Assembly: GCA_013361935.1 (NCBI GenBank)
Contig: JABFXC010000008.1
Location: forward strand, 1 to 64,000
Length of the DNA: 64,000 nt
DNA from: Gemmatimonadaceae bacterium
GTDB lineage: Bacteria > Gemmatimonadota > Gemmatimonadetes > Gemmatimonadales > Gemmatimonadaceae
Direction of reading: 5' to 3'
In this document: piece by piece, positions 8,205 to 14,892 of the stretch
Position numbering within the stretch: the first letter of the stretch is position 1
Layout of the letters: each line of letters begins with the position of its first letter
The notes under the pieces: generated by a model
What the model saw: the letters and a program-made list of their open reading frames with translations, nothing else
The model's database searches: none
Told to the model about the DNA's origin: nothing
Translations under genes and position numbers: made by a program

Positions 8205-8789
8205 ATGTCCACCCTCGAGCTCTTGGCCGCAATCGTCGGGGCGGTCAGCGTCTATCTCAGCGTCAGGCAGAACATCTGGAGCTGGCCGACGGCGATCGTG
8301 AACGTCGTGCTCTACGCGCTCGTGTTCTACGAGGCGCGGCTCTATGCGGACATGGGGTTGCAGGTCGTGTACGCGATCCTCTCCATCTACGGCTGGTACG
8401 AGTGGCTGTACGGAGGCGAGGGACGCACCGAGCTGCACGTGACGCGCACCGGCTGGCGGCTCGGGCTCGTCCTCGCCGCGATCGCCGCGGCGGGCTCCGC
8501 GCTGCTCGGCGTCTTCCTCCACCACGAGACCGACGCCGCGCTGCCGTTCATGGATTCCTTTCTCTCGAGCACGAGCCTCGTCGCGCAGTGGATGATGACG
8601 CGAAAGCTCCTCGAGAACTGGCTCGTCTGGATCGGCGTCGACGTGCTCTACGTCGGGATGTTCATCTTCAAGAATCTCTATCTCACCGCGGGACTCTACG
8701 CCGTCTTCCTGGCGCTCGCGGTGAAGGGCTGGCTCGACTGGCGACGCTCGATGCGCGCGACACCGGCGCCGGCCGCGGCCGCCGCGTGA
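8205..8789 (+). CDS. PnuC/PnuT-family vitamin transporter
   Basis: 194 residues. The start is the ATG at 8205; the ORF track merges it with an unrelated upstream shadow frame. Five or more hydrophobic helices are visible. The family signature is clear: 'QNIWSWPTAIVNVVLYAL', 'LYADMGLQVVYAILSIYGW' and 'YEWLYGG'. PnuC proteins are SWEET-like facilitators for nicotinamide riboside; the PnuT and PnuX branches carry thiamine and riboflavin. Directionality comes from phosphorylation of the substrate inside the cell. The next gene, 7 nt downstream, is a NadR-like kinase that could do this. A convergent TonB receptor under a TPP riboswitch favours thiamine, but nicotinamide riboside is a real alternative. 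No riboswitch is visible ahead of this gene. Confidence 0.88.
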   Translation: MSTLELLAAIVGAVSVYLSVRQNIWSWPTAIVNVVLYALVFYEARLYADMGLQVVYAILSIYGWYEWLYGGEGRTELHVTRTGWRLGLVLAAIAAAGSALLGVFLHHETDAALPFMDSFLSSTSLVAQWMMTRKLLENWLVWIGVDVLYVGMFIFKNLYLTAGLYAVFLALAVKGWLDWRRSMRATPAPAAAAA

Positions 8790-8796
8790 GCGAAGA

Positions 8797-9366
8797 GTGA
8801 GCGCGCGGCTGCTCCGCGTCTGCGTCACCGGCCCCGAATCGACGGGGAAGACGACGCTCGCTCGCCGGCTGGCCGATCGCTTCCACACGGAGTGGGTGCC
8901 GGAGGGATCGCGGGTCTACGCCGAGCGCATCGGACGCGCGCTCACGGCGGACGACGTGATCCCGATCGCGCGCGAGCACATCCTGCTCGCGGACGCGGCG
9001 GCGGAGCTGGTCCGCCGCGCGCATGGGCGGATGCTCGTCCTCGACACCGACCTGCTGAGCACCGTCGTGTACGCGCGCCACTACTACGGCGCTTCGCCGC
9101 GCTGGGTCGAGCGCATGGAGCGCGAGCGCAGGGCCGATCTCTACCTGCTCTGCGACGTCGACGTGCCCTGGCTCCCCGACGGGATCCGCGACCGGCCGGA
9201 GAACAGGGGCGAGATGCTCGCGCTGTTCCGCGAGGCGATCGTGCGACGAGGAGCGAAATACAAGCTCGTGCACGGCGACTGGGAATCCCGCTTCCTCATC
9301 GCGGTTTCCGCTATCGAGGAGATGGGACTAGGGGCAGGACTAGGGGCAGGACGAGGGGCAGGATGA
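8797..9366 (+). CDS. NadR-like P-loop kinase (AAA_28 type)
   Basis: 189 residues with a GTG start 7 nt after the permease gene, so probably cotranscribed. Walker A is 'GPESTGKTTL' (residues 12-21). 'VPEGSRVYAERIGR', 'MLVLDTDLLSTVVYARHYYG' and 'DRPENRGEM' match the ribosylnicotinamide-kinase domain of NadR. There is no nucleotidylyltransferase domain and no DNA-binding domain. The family phosphorylates nicotinamide riboside. Beside a PnuC-type carrier it would trap the imported vitamin, which could also be thiamine here. The last residues, 'GLGAGLGAGRGAG', are translated from the tandem GGGGCAGGACTA repeat at 9325-9366, so the C-terminus has probably been extended by repeat sequence. Confidence 0.8.
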   Translation: MSARLLRVCVTGPESTGKTTLARRLADRFHTEWVPEGSRVYAERIGRALTADDVIPIAREHILLADAAAELVRRAHGRMLVLDTDLLSTVVYARHYYGASPRWVERMERERRADLYLLCDVDVPWLPDGIRDRPENRGEMLALFREAIVRRGAKYKLVHGDWESRFLIAVSAIEEMGLGAGLGAGRGAG

Positions 9367-9462
9367 GGAGGGGGAATGTGGAATCCTGCGCGATTCTCGA
9401 GCATCAGGCAGGCTCCCACATCGCTCACCTTCGTTCTGCCCCTCATCCTGCCCCTCATCCCA
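9325..9462. repeat. Gene-end hairpin made of GGGGCAGGA units
   Basis: Tandem GGACTAGGGGCAGGACTAGG units (9325-9370) face the complementary CTGCCCCTCATCCTGCCCCT (9437-9456), with a loop of about 65 nt. It lies between two convergent genes and could serve both as a terminator. The left arm encodes the tail of the NadR-like kinase. The unit differs from the GGCCAGG family but has the same architecture. Confidence 0.7.
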
Positions 9463-9466
9463 GGAC

Positions 9467-11536
9467 TCAGAAACTGAACCGCGTACTGACCGCGATATTC
9501 CGAGGCGCGACGACGAAGTACAGCGGCTCCGTCCCGTCCGTGTAGCCCGACGCGAACGCCTTGCGGTCGAGGAGGTTCTCGACCCGCACGAGCACCGACT
9601 GTCCCCTGACGCGGAACGTCGCGCCGGCGTCGGCCAGCCAGCCGGCGGGGACGGTGAAGCGGGCGTCGTTGGTGTTGGTCATCATCATCCGCGAGGTGTA
9701 GCGCCCGTCGAGGTCCAGAGAGAGCCACGACGTCGGCTCGGCGCGCACCCCGTGGTTCGTCACGAGCTTCGGCGTGAGCAGCGCGGTCACGTCGTGGAAG
9801 GTCTCGCCGGTGGCGTCGTCGGTGTACGAGCGGATGCGCGCGTCGGTGAGCGACGCGTTCGCGAGCAGGGTGAGCCGCGGCGCCGCACGCCAGAGAACGT
9901 CGCCCTCGACCCCCCGGCGGCTGCTCCGCGCGACGTTCTTGCGCAGCGTGTAGCCGAGGGTGCTGAGCTGGCCGATCGGCGCGATCTCGTCGTGGAACTG
10001 CATCGCGAAGAAGTTCATCTGCGCGTGCAGCGTGGGGCGCCGGAGGACGAGTCCCGTCTCCAGGTCGCGCACCGATTCCGGACGGACGCGCGTCAGCGGC
10101 AGCACGAACGCCGCGGTCGCGCTGTCGAGATCGTCGGCTCCGCCGAACATGTCGGCGCGCGTCGGCTCGCGGCCGTTCATCCCGATGCTCGCGTACGCGC
10201 TGAGCGCGTCGGCGAGCCGCCAGCTCGCGCCGGCCTTGGGGTTGAAGAAGGTCCACGACACGCGCTGCGTCGCGACCGCGGTATTCGTGGTCGGCTCGTA
10301 GCGGAACTGCGCCGCGCGGAGCTGCAGGTCGGCGAAGAGCGTCGCGCGGCCGCGCGTCGTCGAGCCCTTGGCGAAGGCGCTCTGCTCGCCCTTGTAGCCG
10401 GTGTTGCGGTAGTCGCGACTCTTGGCGGGGAGCTCGTCGAGCCAGTGGTCACGCGAGTAGCGCGACGCGTGCACCCCGAGCGACGCGCTCGATCGCTCGC
10501 TCTTCCAGTCGACGGCGCTGATGATCCCGCCCCATCGCGAGTGCAGCCGGTAGCGCCCCGTCGTGCCGCCGCCGAACGGATAGTCGTACCAGCCGCCGGC
10601 GTCGAAGCCGTAGAGCGTCGTCGCGACGTTCACCGCCGGCGCGAGCGCGCGCGTCCAGGCGAGGCTCGCGAGATCCTGATGGAAGCGGTCGCCGACGGCG
10701 TCCTCGCCGGCGTTGCCGAACGGGTTGTCGCGGCGGTCGGCGCGCAGCGCCGCGAGCGACGAGCCGTAGTACGCCTGCTCGTTCGACGAGAGCCCGGCGA
10801 GCAGGGTCGCCTTGATCACGTCGCGCGCGCCGAACCATCCGCCGCTCGCGAACCAGCTGTTCGAGCTGTTCCCCGAGTTGTGGCGATAGCCGTCGGTCTT
10901 CTGCGCCGAGGCGCGCACGTAGCCGGCGAGCCCGCTCGCCGTGAGTCCGCTGCGGTACGCGGCGCTGAATCGCGAGGTGTTGAAGGCGCCACGCGTCAGC
11001 CGCAGCTCGCCCCCGCGCGGGACGCCGCCGACGGGGATCGACTCGAAGTTCACCGACCCCGCGTACGATGCGACGCCCCACGTGCTCGTCCCGACGCCGC
11101 GCTGCACCTGCGCCGACTGGATGTCCTGCGCGAAGTCGGGGAAGTTCGAGAAGTAGAGCCCCTCGTCCTCCGGCTCGTTCAGCGGGACGCCGTCGAGGGT
11201 GATGTTGATGCGCGTCTGGTCGATCCCGCGCAGCCGCATGTACGAGTAGTTCGACGCCGAGCCGCTCTCGGCGTACGCGGTGAGCCCGGGCGCGCGGGCG
11301 AGGAGGATGGGGGTCTCCTGTCCGGCGTAGGCCCGCTGCAGCTCGGCGCGCCCGATGGTGCGCTCGGAGATCGGCGCGGCGGGCGTGCGAACGGTCCGGA
11401 CCTGCACCGCTTCGAGACGTTGGACGCTCGCCGCCCGCGCGGCGCGCGCGCTGTCGGCGAGCAGGGAATCCTGGCGGGCCTTCGCGCTGTCGGCGACGGT
11501 CTGCTGGAAGGAGAGAATCAGTGCGAATGCGAGCAT
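9467..11536 (-). CDS. TonB-dependent outer-membrane receptor under TPP control (thiamine uptake candidate)
   Basis: 689 residues. A short signal peptide ('LAFALILSFQQTVA') is followed by a plug domain, with 'APGLTAYAESGSASNYSYMR', 'RLRGIDQTRINITLDGVPLN' and 'QRGVGTSTWGVASYAGSVNF'. A 22-strand-type barrel ends in the typical C-terminal Phe ('AVSTRFSF'). These receptors take up scarce nutrients using energy from TonB-ExbBD, which is not in this window. The gene is preceded on its own strand by a TPP riboswitch, the arrangement known for thiamine-regulated outer-membrane proteins. Thiamine or a derivative is therefore the best substrate guess. SD-like CGGAG lies upstream of the ATG. It converges with the PnuC/NadR-like pair. 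Confidence 0.92.
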   Translation of the reverse strand: MLAFALILSFQQTVADSAKARQDSLLADSARAARAASVQRLEAVQVRTVRTPAAPISERTIGRAELQRAYAGQETPILLARAPGLTAYAESGSASNYSYMRLRGIDQTRINITLDGVPLNEPEDEGLYFSNFPDFAQDIQSAQVQRGVGTSTWGVASYAGSVNFESIPVGGVPRGGELRLTRGAFNTSRFSAAYRSGLTASGLAGYVRASAQKTDGYRHNSGNSSNSWFASGGWFGARDVIKATLLAGLSSNEQAYYGSSLAALRADRRDNPFGNAGEDAVGDRFHQDLASLAWTRALAPAVNVATTLYGFDAGGWYDYPFGGGTTGRYRLHSRWGGIISAVDWKSERSSASLGVHASRYSRDHWLDELPAKSRDYRNTGYKGEQSAFAKGSTTRGRATLFADLQLRAAQFRYEPTTNTAVATQRVSWTFFNPKAGASWRLADALSAYASIGMNGREPTRADMFGGADDLDSATAAFVLPLTRVRPESVRDLETGLVLRRPTLHAQMNFFAMQFHDEIAPIGQLSTLGYTLRKNVARSSRRGVEGDVLWRAAPRLTLLANASLTDARIRSYTDDATGETFHDVTALLTPKLVTNHGVRAEPTSWLSLDLDGRYTSRMMMTNTNDARFTVPAGWLADAGATFRVRGQSVLVRVENLLDRKAFASGYTDGTEPLYFVVAPRNIAVSTRFSF

Positions 11537-11565
11537 GCGGAACGCTCCGGTGAATCGCGTGTCTC

Positions 11566-11578
11566 GCGAAGGGAGCGT
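11566..11578 (-). promoter_or_regulatory. Switching strand for the TPP riboswitch
   Basis: ACGCTCCCTTCGC on the transcript strand is a perfect 13-nt complement of the aptamer's 3' end (11646-11658). Pairing would break the P1 closing helix. The element therefore looks like the expression platform, between aptamer and start codon. There is no U-run after it, so control may be on translation. Confidence 0.6.
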
Positions 11579-11640
11579 GGGCCCGCGTGGTGGGGAGGAG
11601 GACCGTCAGGCACCGATCGACTCCGGACCCGCACGTGCGC

Positions 11641-11734
11641 CAGTGACGCTCCCTTCGCTGGAATGACCCAGATCAGGTTCGACGGGTGTGATCTCAGCCA
11701 GCGGTTGTCGCTCCGCCGGCACCCCGTGCCACTG
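11641..11734 (-). promoter_or_regulatory. TPP (THI-box) riboswitch aptamer
   Basis: Read on the minus strand, the conserved blocks appear in order: CACGGGGTGCC, CTGGCTGAGATCACACCCG, GAACCTGATCTGGGTCATTC and CAGCGAAGGGAGCG. They match the TPP aptamer consensus (GGGGUGC, CUGAGA, ACCC, GAACCUGAUCUGG, CCAGCGNAGGGA). P1 can close with CAGTG (11734-11730) and CACTG (11645-11641). It lies about 105 nt upstream of the TonB receptor start. In the known class, thiamine pyrophosphate binding represses the downstream gene. Confidence 0.93.
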
Positions 11735-11799
11735 TGCTCTCATGATAATCGATCGCGACGCCGATCGGGAGCGAGACTCGGTTCCGCGATCTGGCGATG

Positions 11800-12008
11800 T
11801 TGGCATCGGATCGCTCCGAGTGGTAGGGGAGCTCCACGCGCAACGGGCCGGCTGTCGCTGTCGTCATTGAAACACGAAGGGCACGAAGGTCCACGAAGAT
11901 GCTGCTGAAGCACCCTTCGTGGTCCTTCGTGTTTGAGCAGCGGTTGCCAAAGCAAAGGGCGATCCGCCCCCCGGAGCGTGGAATCGCGCTCGGAGCGATC
12001 CGATGCCA
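11800..12008. mobile_element. Nested inverted-repeat element, copy B (MITE-like)
   Basis: The outer arms are a perfect 20-bp inverted repeat, TGGCATCGGATCGCTCCGAG (11801-11820) and its complement at 11989-12008. The inner hairpin pairs AAACACGAAGG (11870-11880) with CCTTCGTGTTT (11924-11934), with more CACGAAGG units between. The left end is identical to copy A over 17 nt and the inner hairpin uses the same CACGAAGG unit. Together the two copies bracket the vitamin-uptake island. No ORF is present. Confidence 0.65.
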
Positions 12009-12040
12009 CCACGCTCCAGCCGAATCCTGGCGTCGCGCCG

Positions 12041-13198
12041 CTACGCCGCGCTCTCGCTCGCTTCGCCGGGCTCGGCGCGCATCGTCGCCGGATCGATGCC
12101 GATCCGCCGGCACCATGCCTCGTACTCGGTAGGGGCGATCTCCGAGGGCTTGATCTCGCTGCGGCCGCCCCAGAAGACGTTGGTGTAGAGCACGGGGATC
12201 CCCGCTTCGTCGAGGTGCTCGTCGATCGCCGCCTTGTGCGCGAGCACGCTCCCCTTCTCGGTGCCGTGCGCGACGGCCATGATGTTGACGTGCGCGAACT
12301 CGTCCCCGCCCTCGCGCCAGTAGGCGTGGGTGAGGATGTGATGGCGGCCGACCTCCTTCCCCGCCTCGATCTCGCGCCCCGGTGGGACGCGCCAGTGGAA
12401 GAGCGCGTTGTAGCGCGTGACGCGCGTGCCCGCGCTGCTCGGCTTCACGTGCTCGAGGAAGGTCGAGAAGCGGCCGATCACCCCGCGCGCGGCGAGCGAC
12501 TGGGCGACGCGGAGGAACTCCTGGTACGAGACGCCCGCCTCCGCCGCGCGCGCGCGCCAGGGCTCGGGTCCGATCTCATCCGGCGCCAGCTCGCGCTTGA
12601 GCGGCACCAGCACGCGCCAGTCGAGCGGGGAGAGCTGGACGATCGTCGTGTCGAGCACGCGCCCCGGCTCGTCGGTGCGCGCGCCGGGCTCCATCCCCTT
12701 CCGCCGGACGTGGCCGACGCCTAACGCGAAGAGACGCTTCGCCGGCATGATGCGGTACCCTTCCGCGCCGACGGTGCGCGCGAGCAGATCGGCGTGCTTC
12801 CGCATCGAGAAGCCGACGGGGACCTTCAGCGTCGTCCACAGCCTGTAGACGGAGCCCGTGGTCTCGGCATCCGTGGAGCGGATGACGACGTGCCCGGAGA
12901 ACGGATCCTCCTTGGCCATGTACTCGAAGGCGGCGTCGAGCTTCACGGCGGGGACGTTCCAGGCGATGAGCGCGCCGGGCGCGAGGTTCGTCGCCATCAG
13001 CGTCTGCCGTACGCGGCGGATGGTCTTCGCCTCGAGCATCGCGCGGATGCGCTCGTGCACCGTCGCGGCGGGGAGCTCGGCGAGCCGCGCGATCTCGGCG
13101 AAGGGATCCTCGAGGAAGCCGGCGATGCGATCCTCGGAGACGGCGAGGATGCGCGCGTTGACGGGATCGGTGATCTCGGTGGGAAGGACTGCGGTCAT
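12041..13198 (-). CDS. Two-unit Lrp/AsnC-like protein resembling AhbA/NirD siroheme decarboxylases
   Basis: The start is set at the ATG at 13198 ('MTAVLPTEI'), giving 385 residues; the track's extra 61 residues upstream are not protein-like. Two similar units follow each other. Each has a winged-helix-like part ('DPFAEIARLAELPAATVHER'; 'VSYQEFLRVAQSLAARGVIG') followed by an alpha/beta sensor-like part with His-rich segments ('VGRHHILTHAYWR', 'HVNIMAVAHG'). This arrangement fits fused AhbA/AhbB or NirD/L proteins, which decarboxylate siroheme in haem or haem d1 synthesis. It also fits AsnC-type regulators in general. No tetrapyrrole genes are nearby, so I do not assign the reaction. An element copy abuts its 3' end. 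Confidence 0.6.
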   Translation of the reverse strand: MTAVLPTEITDPVNARILAVSEDRIAGFLEDPFAEIARLAELPAATVHERIRAMLEAKTIRRVRQTLMATNLAPGALIAWNVPAVKLDAAFEYMAKEDPFSGHVVIRSTDAETTGSVYRLWTTLKVPVGFSMRKHADLLARTVGAEGYRIMPAKRLFALGVGHVRRKGMEPGARTDEPGRVLDTTIVQLSPLDWRVLVPLKRELAPDEIGPEPWRARAAEAGVSYQEFLRVAQSLAARGVIGRFSTFLEHVKPSSAGTRVTRYNALFHWRVPPGREIEAGKEVGRHHILTHAYWREGGDEFAHVNIMAVAHGTEKGSVLAHKAAIDEHLDEAGIPVLYTNVFWGGRSEIKPSEIAPTEYEAWCRRIGIDPATMRAEPGEASESAA

Positions 13199-13341
13199 GC
13201 TCTCAAGATAACGAGCGGCGATGACCGGGCGCTGTCGGTGGATCTCCCGGGGGCGCGAGGTCGACGTCGCCTGATTGTTCACGTGTTCGTGCGCCGCGGC
13301 AGAACTACCCTTGTCGAGAACGACAGCTCCGTGGGCATGCA

Positions 13342-13515
13342 GGGCGAGATGGTCTCGCCCGGCGGACCCCGAATCATCCATGACCGTTGCTTGTTTTTAC
13401 AGGGAGCCGTCGAGGCCGGGGGGAGGAGTTCGCAGGAGTGATAGCTCACAACAAGAGCACCTCCCGTAGCTCCTGACTCCTGTTATTCACCGCCGGAGGT
13501 GGAGATGGTCTCGCC
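13342..13515. repeat. Repeated GAGATGGTCTCGCC motif and hairpins in a 377-bp divergent spacer
   Basis: The spacer 13199-13575 separates divergent genes and has no gene. GGGCGAGA-TGG-TCTCGCCC (13342-13360) is a perfect 8-bp hairpin. Its 14-nt centre GAGATGGTCTCGCC recurs at 13502-13515. Between them, GGAGTTCGCAGGAGTGATAG faces GTAGCTCCTGACTCCTG, another purine-unit hairpin. Promoters of both genes must lie here, but I cannot place them. Confidence 0.5.
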
Positions 13516-13575
13516 CCGGCTTGCGCGCTCCGACCAGCGATCTCAATGTTGAGCTTCCCCCCACCGGAGCCTCTC

Positions 13576-13998
13576 ATGCCGCAGTGGCTGCGCAGCGTGC
13601 TCGCGATCGTCGCCGGGTTCCTCTTCATCGGGCTGCTCTCCGTCGGGACCGACGGGATCGTTCGCGGGCTCTACCCGAACGCGTTCGGTGCGGACAGCGG
13701 CACCTCGAACACGGCGGTCCTCCTCGGCTCGACCATCTACGTCGGGATCTACGCGATCGCGGGCTGCTGGCTGGCCGCGGCGCTCGCCGGACGGCGGCCG
13801 ATGATGCACGCGCTCATCCTCGGCGTGCTCGGTCTCGCGCTCAACCTGGCGGGCGTGGCGCGCATGCTGCACCTCTTCCCGACCTGGTACACCGTGGTCA
13901 ACGTGCTGCTCGTGATGCCCTACGCCTGGATCGGCGGGAAGCTCCGCGAGCGTCAGCTCGAGCGTCGCGGCGCCGTGCGGGCACCCGCTGCTGCCTGA
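13576..13998 (+). CDS. Small four-helix membrane protein, unknown function
   Basis: 140 residues from the ATG at 13576, which has GGAG nearby upstream. The track's earlier Met at 13546 adds ten proline-rich residues and looks less likely. Four hydrophobic segments are visible: 'VLAIVAGFLFIGLLSVG', 'STIYVGIYAIAGCWLAAALA', 'MHALILGVLGLALNLAGVA' and 'YTVVNVLLVMPYAWIGG'. The C-terminus is short, basic and then Ala-rich. I do not recognise a named family. It is followed 49 nt downstream by the creatininase-like gene, with no clear link in function. Confidence 0.75.
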   Translation: MPQWLRSVLAIVAGFLFIGLLSVGTDGIVRGLYPNAFGADSGTSNTAVLLGSTIYVGIYAIAGCWLAAALAGRRPMMHALILGVLGLALNLAGVARMLHLFPTWYTVVNVLLVMPYAWIGGKLRERQLERRGAVRAPAAA

Positions 13999-14047
13999 CG
14001 GTCGATCACGGGCACTGCCGACTTCGTCCACACACCTCACTTCTCGC

Positions 14048-14818
14048 ATGGCCGCCCCTCGCCCCTGGATCCTCGCCGAATCGTACTGGGGCGACGTCAA
14101 GGACACCGTCTTCGACGTCGCCGTCCTCCCCTGGGGGGCCACGGAAGCGCACAACTTCCATCTCCCGTACTCGACCGACGTCATCGAGTGTGACACGCTC
14201 GCCGCCGAGTCGGCGCGACTGGCGTGGGAGCGCGGCGCGAAGGTGACCGTGCTGCCGACCGTTCCCTTCGGGGTGAACACCGGACAGCGCGCGATCCGGC
14301 TCTGCATGAACATGAACCCGAGCACGCAGGCAGCGGTGCTGCGCGACGTGATCGAGAGCGTGGAGCTCGCCGGAACGCGGAAGCTCGTGATCTTCAACAG
14401 CCACGGGGGGAACGACTTCAAGCAGATCCTCCGCGAGCTGCAGCCGCGGACGAGCGTCTTCCTCTGCACGCTCAACTGGTGGCAGGTGGTGGACGCAAAG
14501 CCGTACTTCGCCGAGCCCGGCGATCACGCCGGGGAGCTGGAGACGGCGATCCTCATGCACGTGACGCCCGACCTGGTGCGGCCGTTAGGCAGCGCCGGCT
14601 CCGGCCGCGAGCGGAAGATGACGCTCCCCGGCCTCCGCGAGCGCTGGGTGTGGGCGCAGCGCGACTGGCCGAGCATCACCGCCGACACCGGCGTCGGCGA
14701 CCCGAAGGCCGCCACCGCGGAAAAGGGCAAGGCGTTCGCCGACGCGGTCTGCGGCAAGGTCGCGGAGTTTCTCGTCGCGCTCGCCGGGGCGAAGGCGGAC
14801 GAGCTGTACGAGCGTTAG
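14048..14818 (+). CDS. Creatininase-family amidohydrolase
   Basis: 256 residues, normal for the family. Metal-binding and catalytic motifs are present: 'LPWGATEAHNFHLPYSTD' (Glu, His, Asp), 'IFNSHGGND' and 'GDHAGELET' (His, Glu). Members include creatinine amidohydrolase, the formamide hydrolases of flavin and riboflavin breakdown, and MftE-type peptidases, so the substrate cannot be named. It is probably cytoplasmic, as no signal peptide is seen. One Leu codon is TTA inside a CGTTAGGC octamer ('RPLGS'). A gene-end hairpin repeat shared with the convergent histidine kinase gene follows the stop codon. Confidence 0.85.
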   Translation: MAAPRPWILAESYWGDVKDTVFDVAVLPWGATEAHNFHLPYSTDVIECDTLAAESARLAWERGAKVTVLPTVPFGVNTGQRAIRLCMNMNPSTQAAVLRDVIESVELAGTRKLVIFNSHGGNDFKQILRELQPRTSVFLCTLNWWQVVDAKPYFAEPGDHAGELETAILMHVTPDLVRPLGSAGSGRERKMTLPGLRERWVWAQRDWPSITADTGVGDPKAATAEKGKAFADAVCGKVAEFLVALAGAKADELYER

Positions 14819-14892
14819 GGGCCAGGCGCCAGGCGTCAGGAACTGCGCTGACGGCCGTTGCCGCCGTTCCTCACGCCTGAACCCTGGCGCCC
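14819..14892. repeat. Gene-end hairpin repeat between convergent genes
   Basis: GGCCAGGCGCCAGGCGTCAGG (from 14821) with AACTGCG faces GTTCCTCACGCCTGAACC-CTGGCGCC (to 14891). It is the same family as the copies at 2441, 17379, 18389 and 27277. The right arm encodes the last residues of the minus-strand kinase ('GARVQA'), and its stop codon lies inside the arm. Confidence 0.7.

Noticed and set aside
5448-8789. 1113-residue ORF on the + strand
   Set aside because: It is a shadow of ligD in another frame for most of its length; only the last 194 codons (from 8205) are the real PnuC-type gene.
13275-13469. 64-residue + strand ORF in the divergent spacer
   Set aside because: No protein-like composition or SD; it runs through the hairpin repeats.
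14468-14480. GGACGCAAAGCCG resembling the GEMM core
   Set aside because: It is inside the creatininase-like coding region ('VDAKPYF') and none of the other GEMM blocks or the GAAA stem is present.
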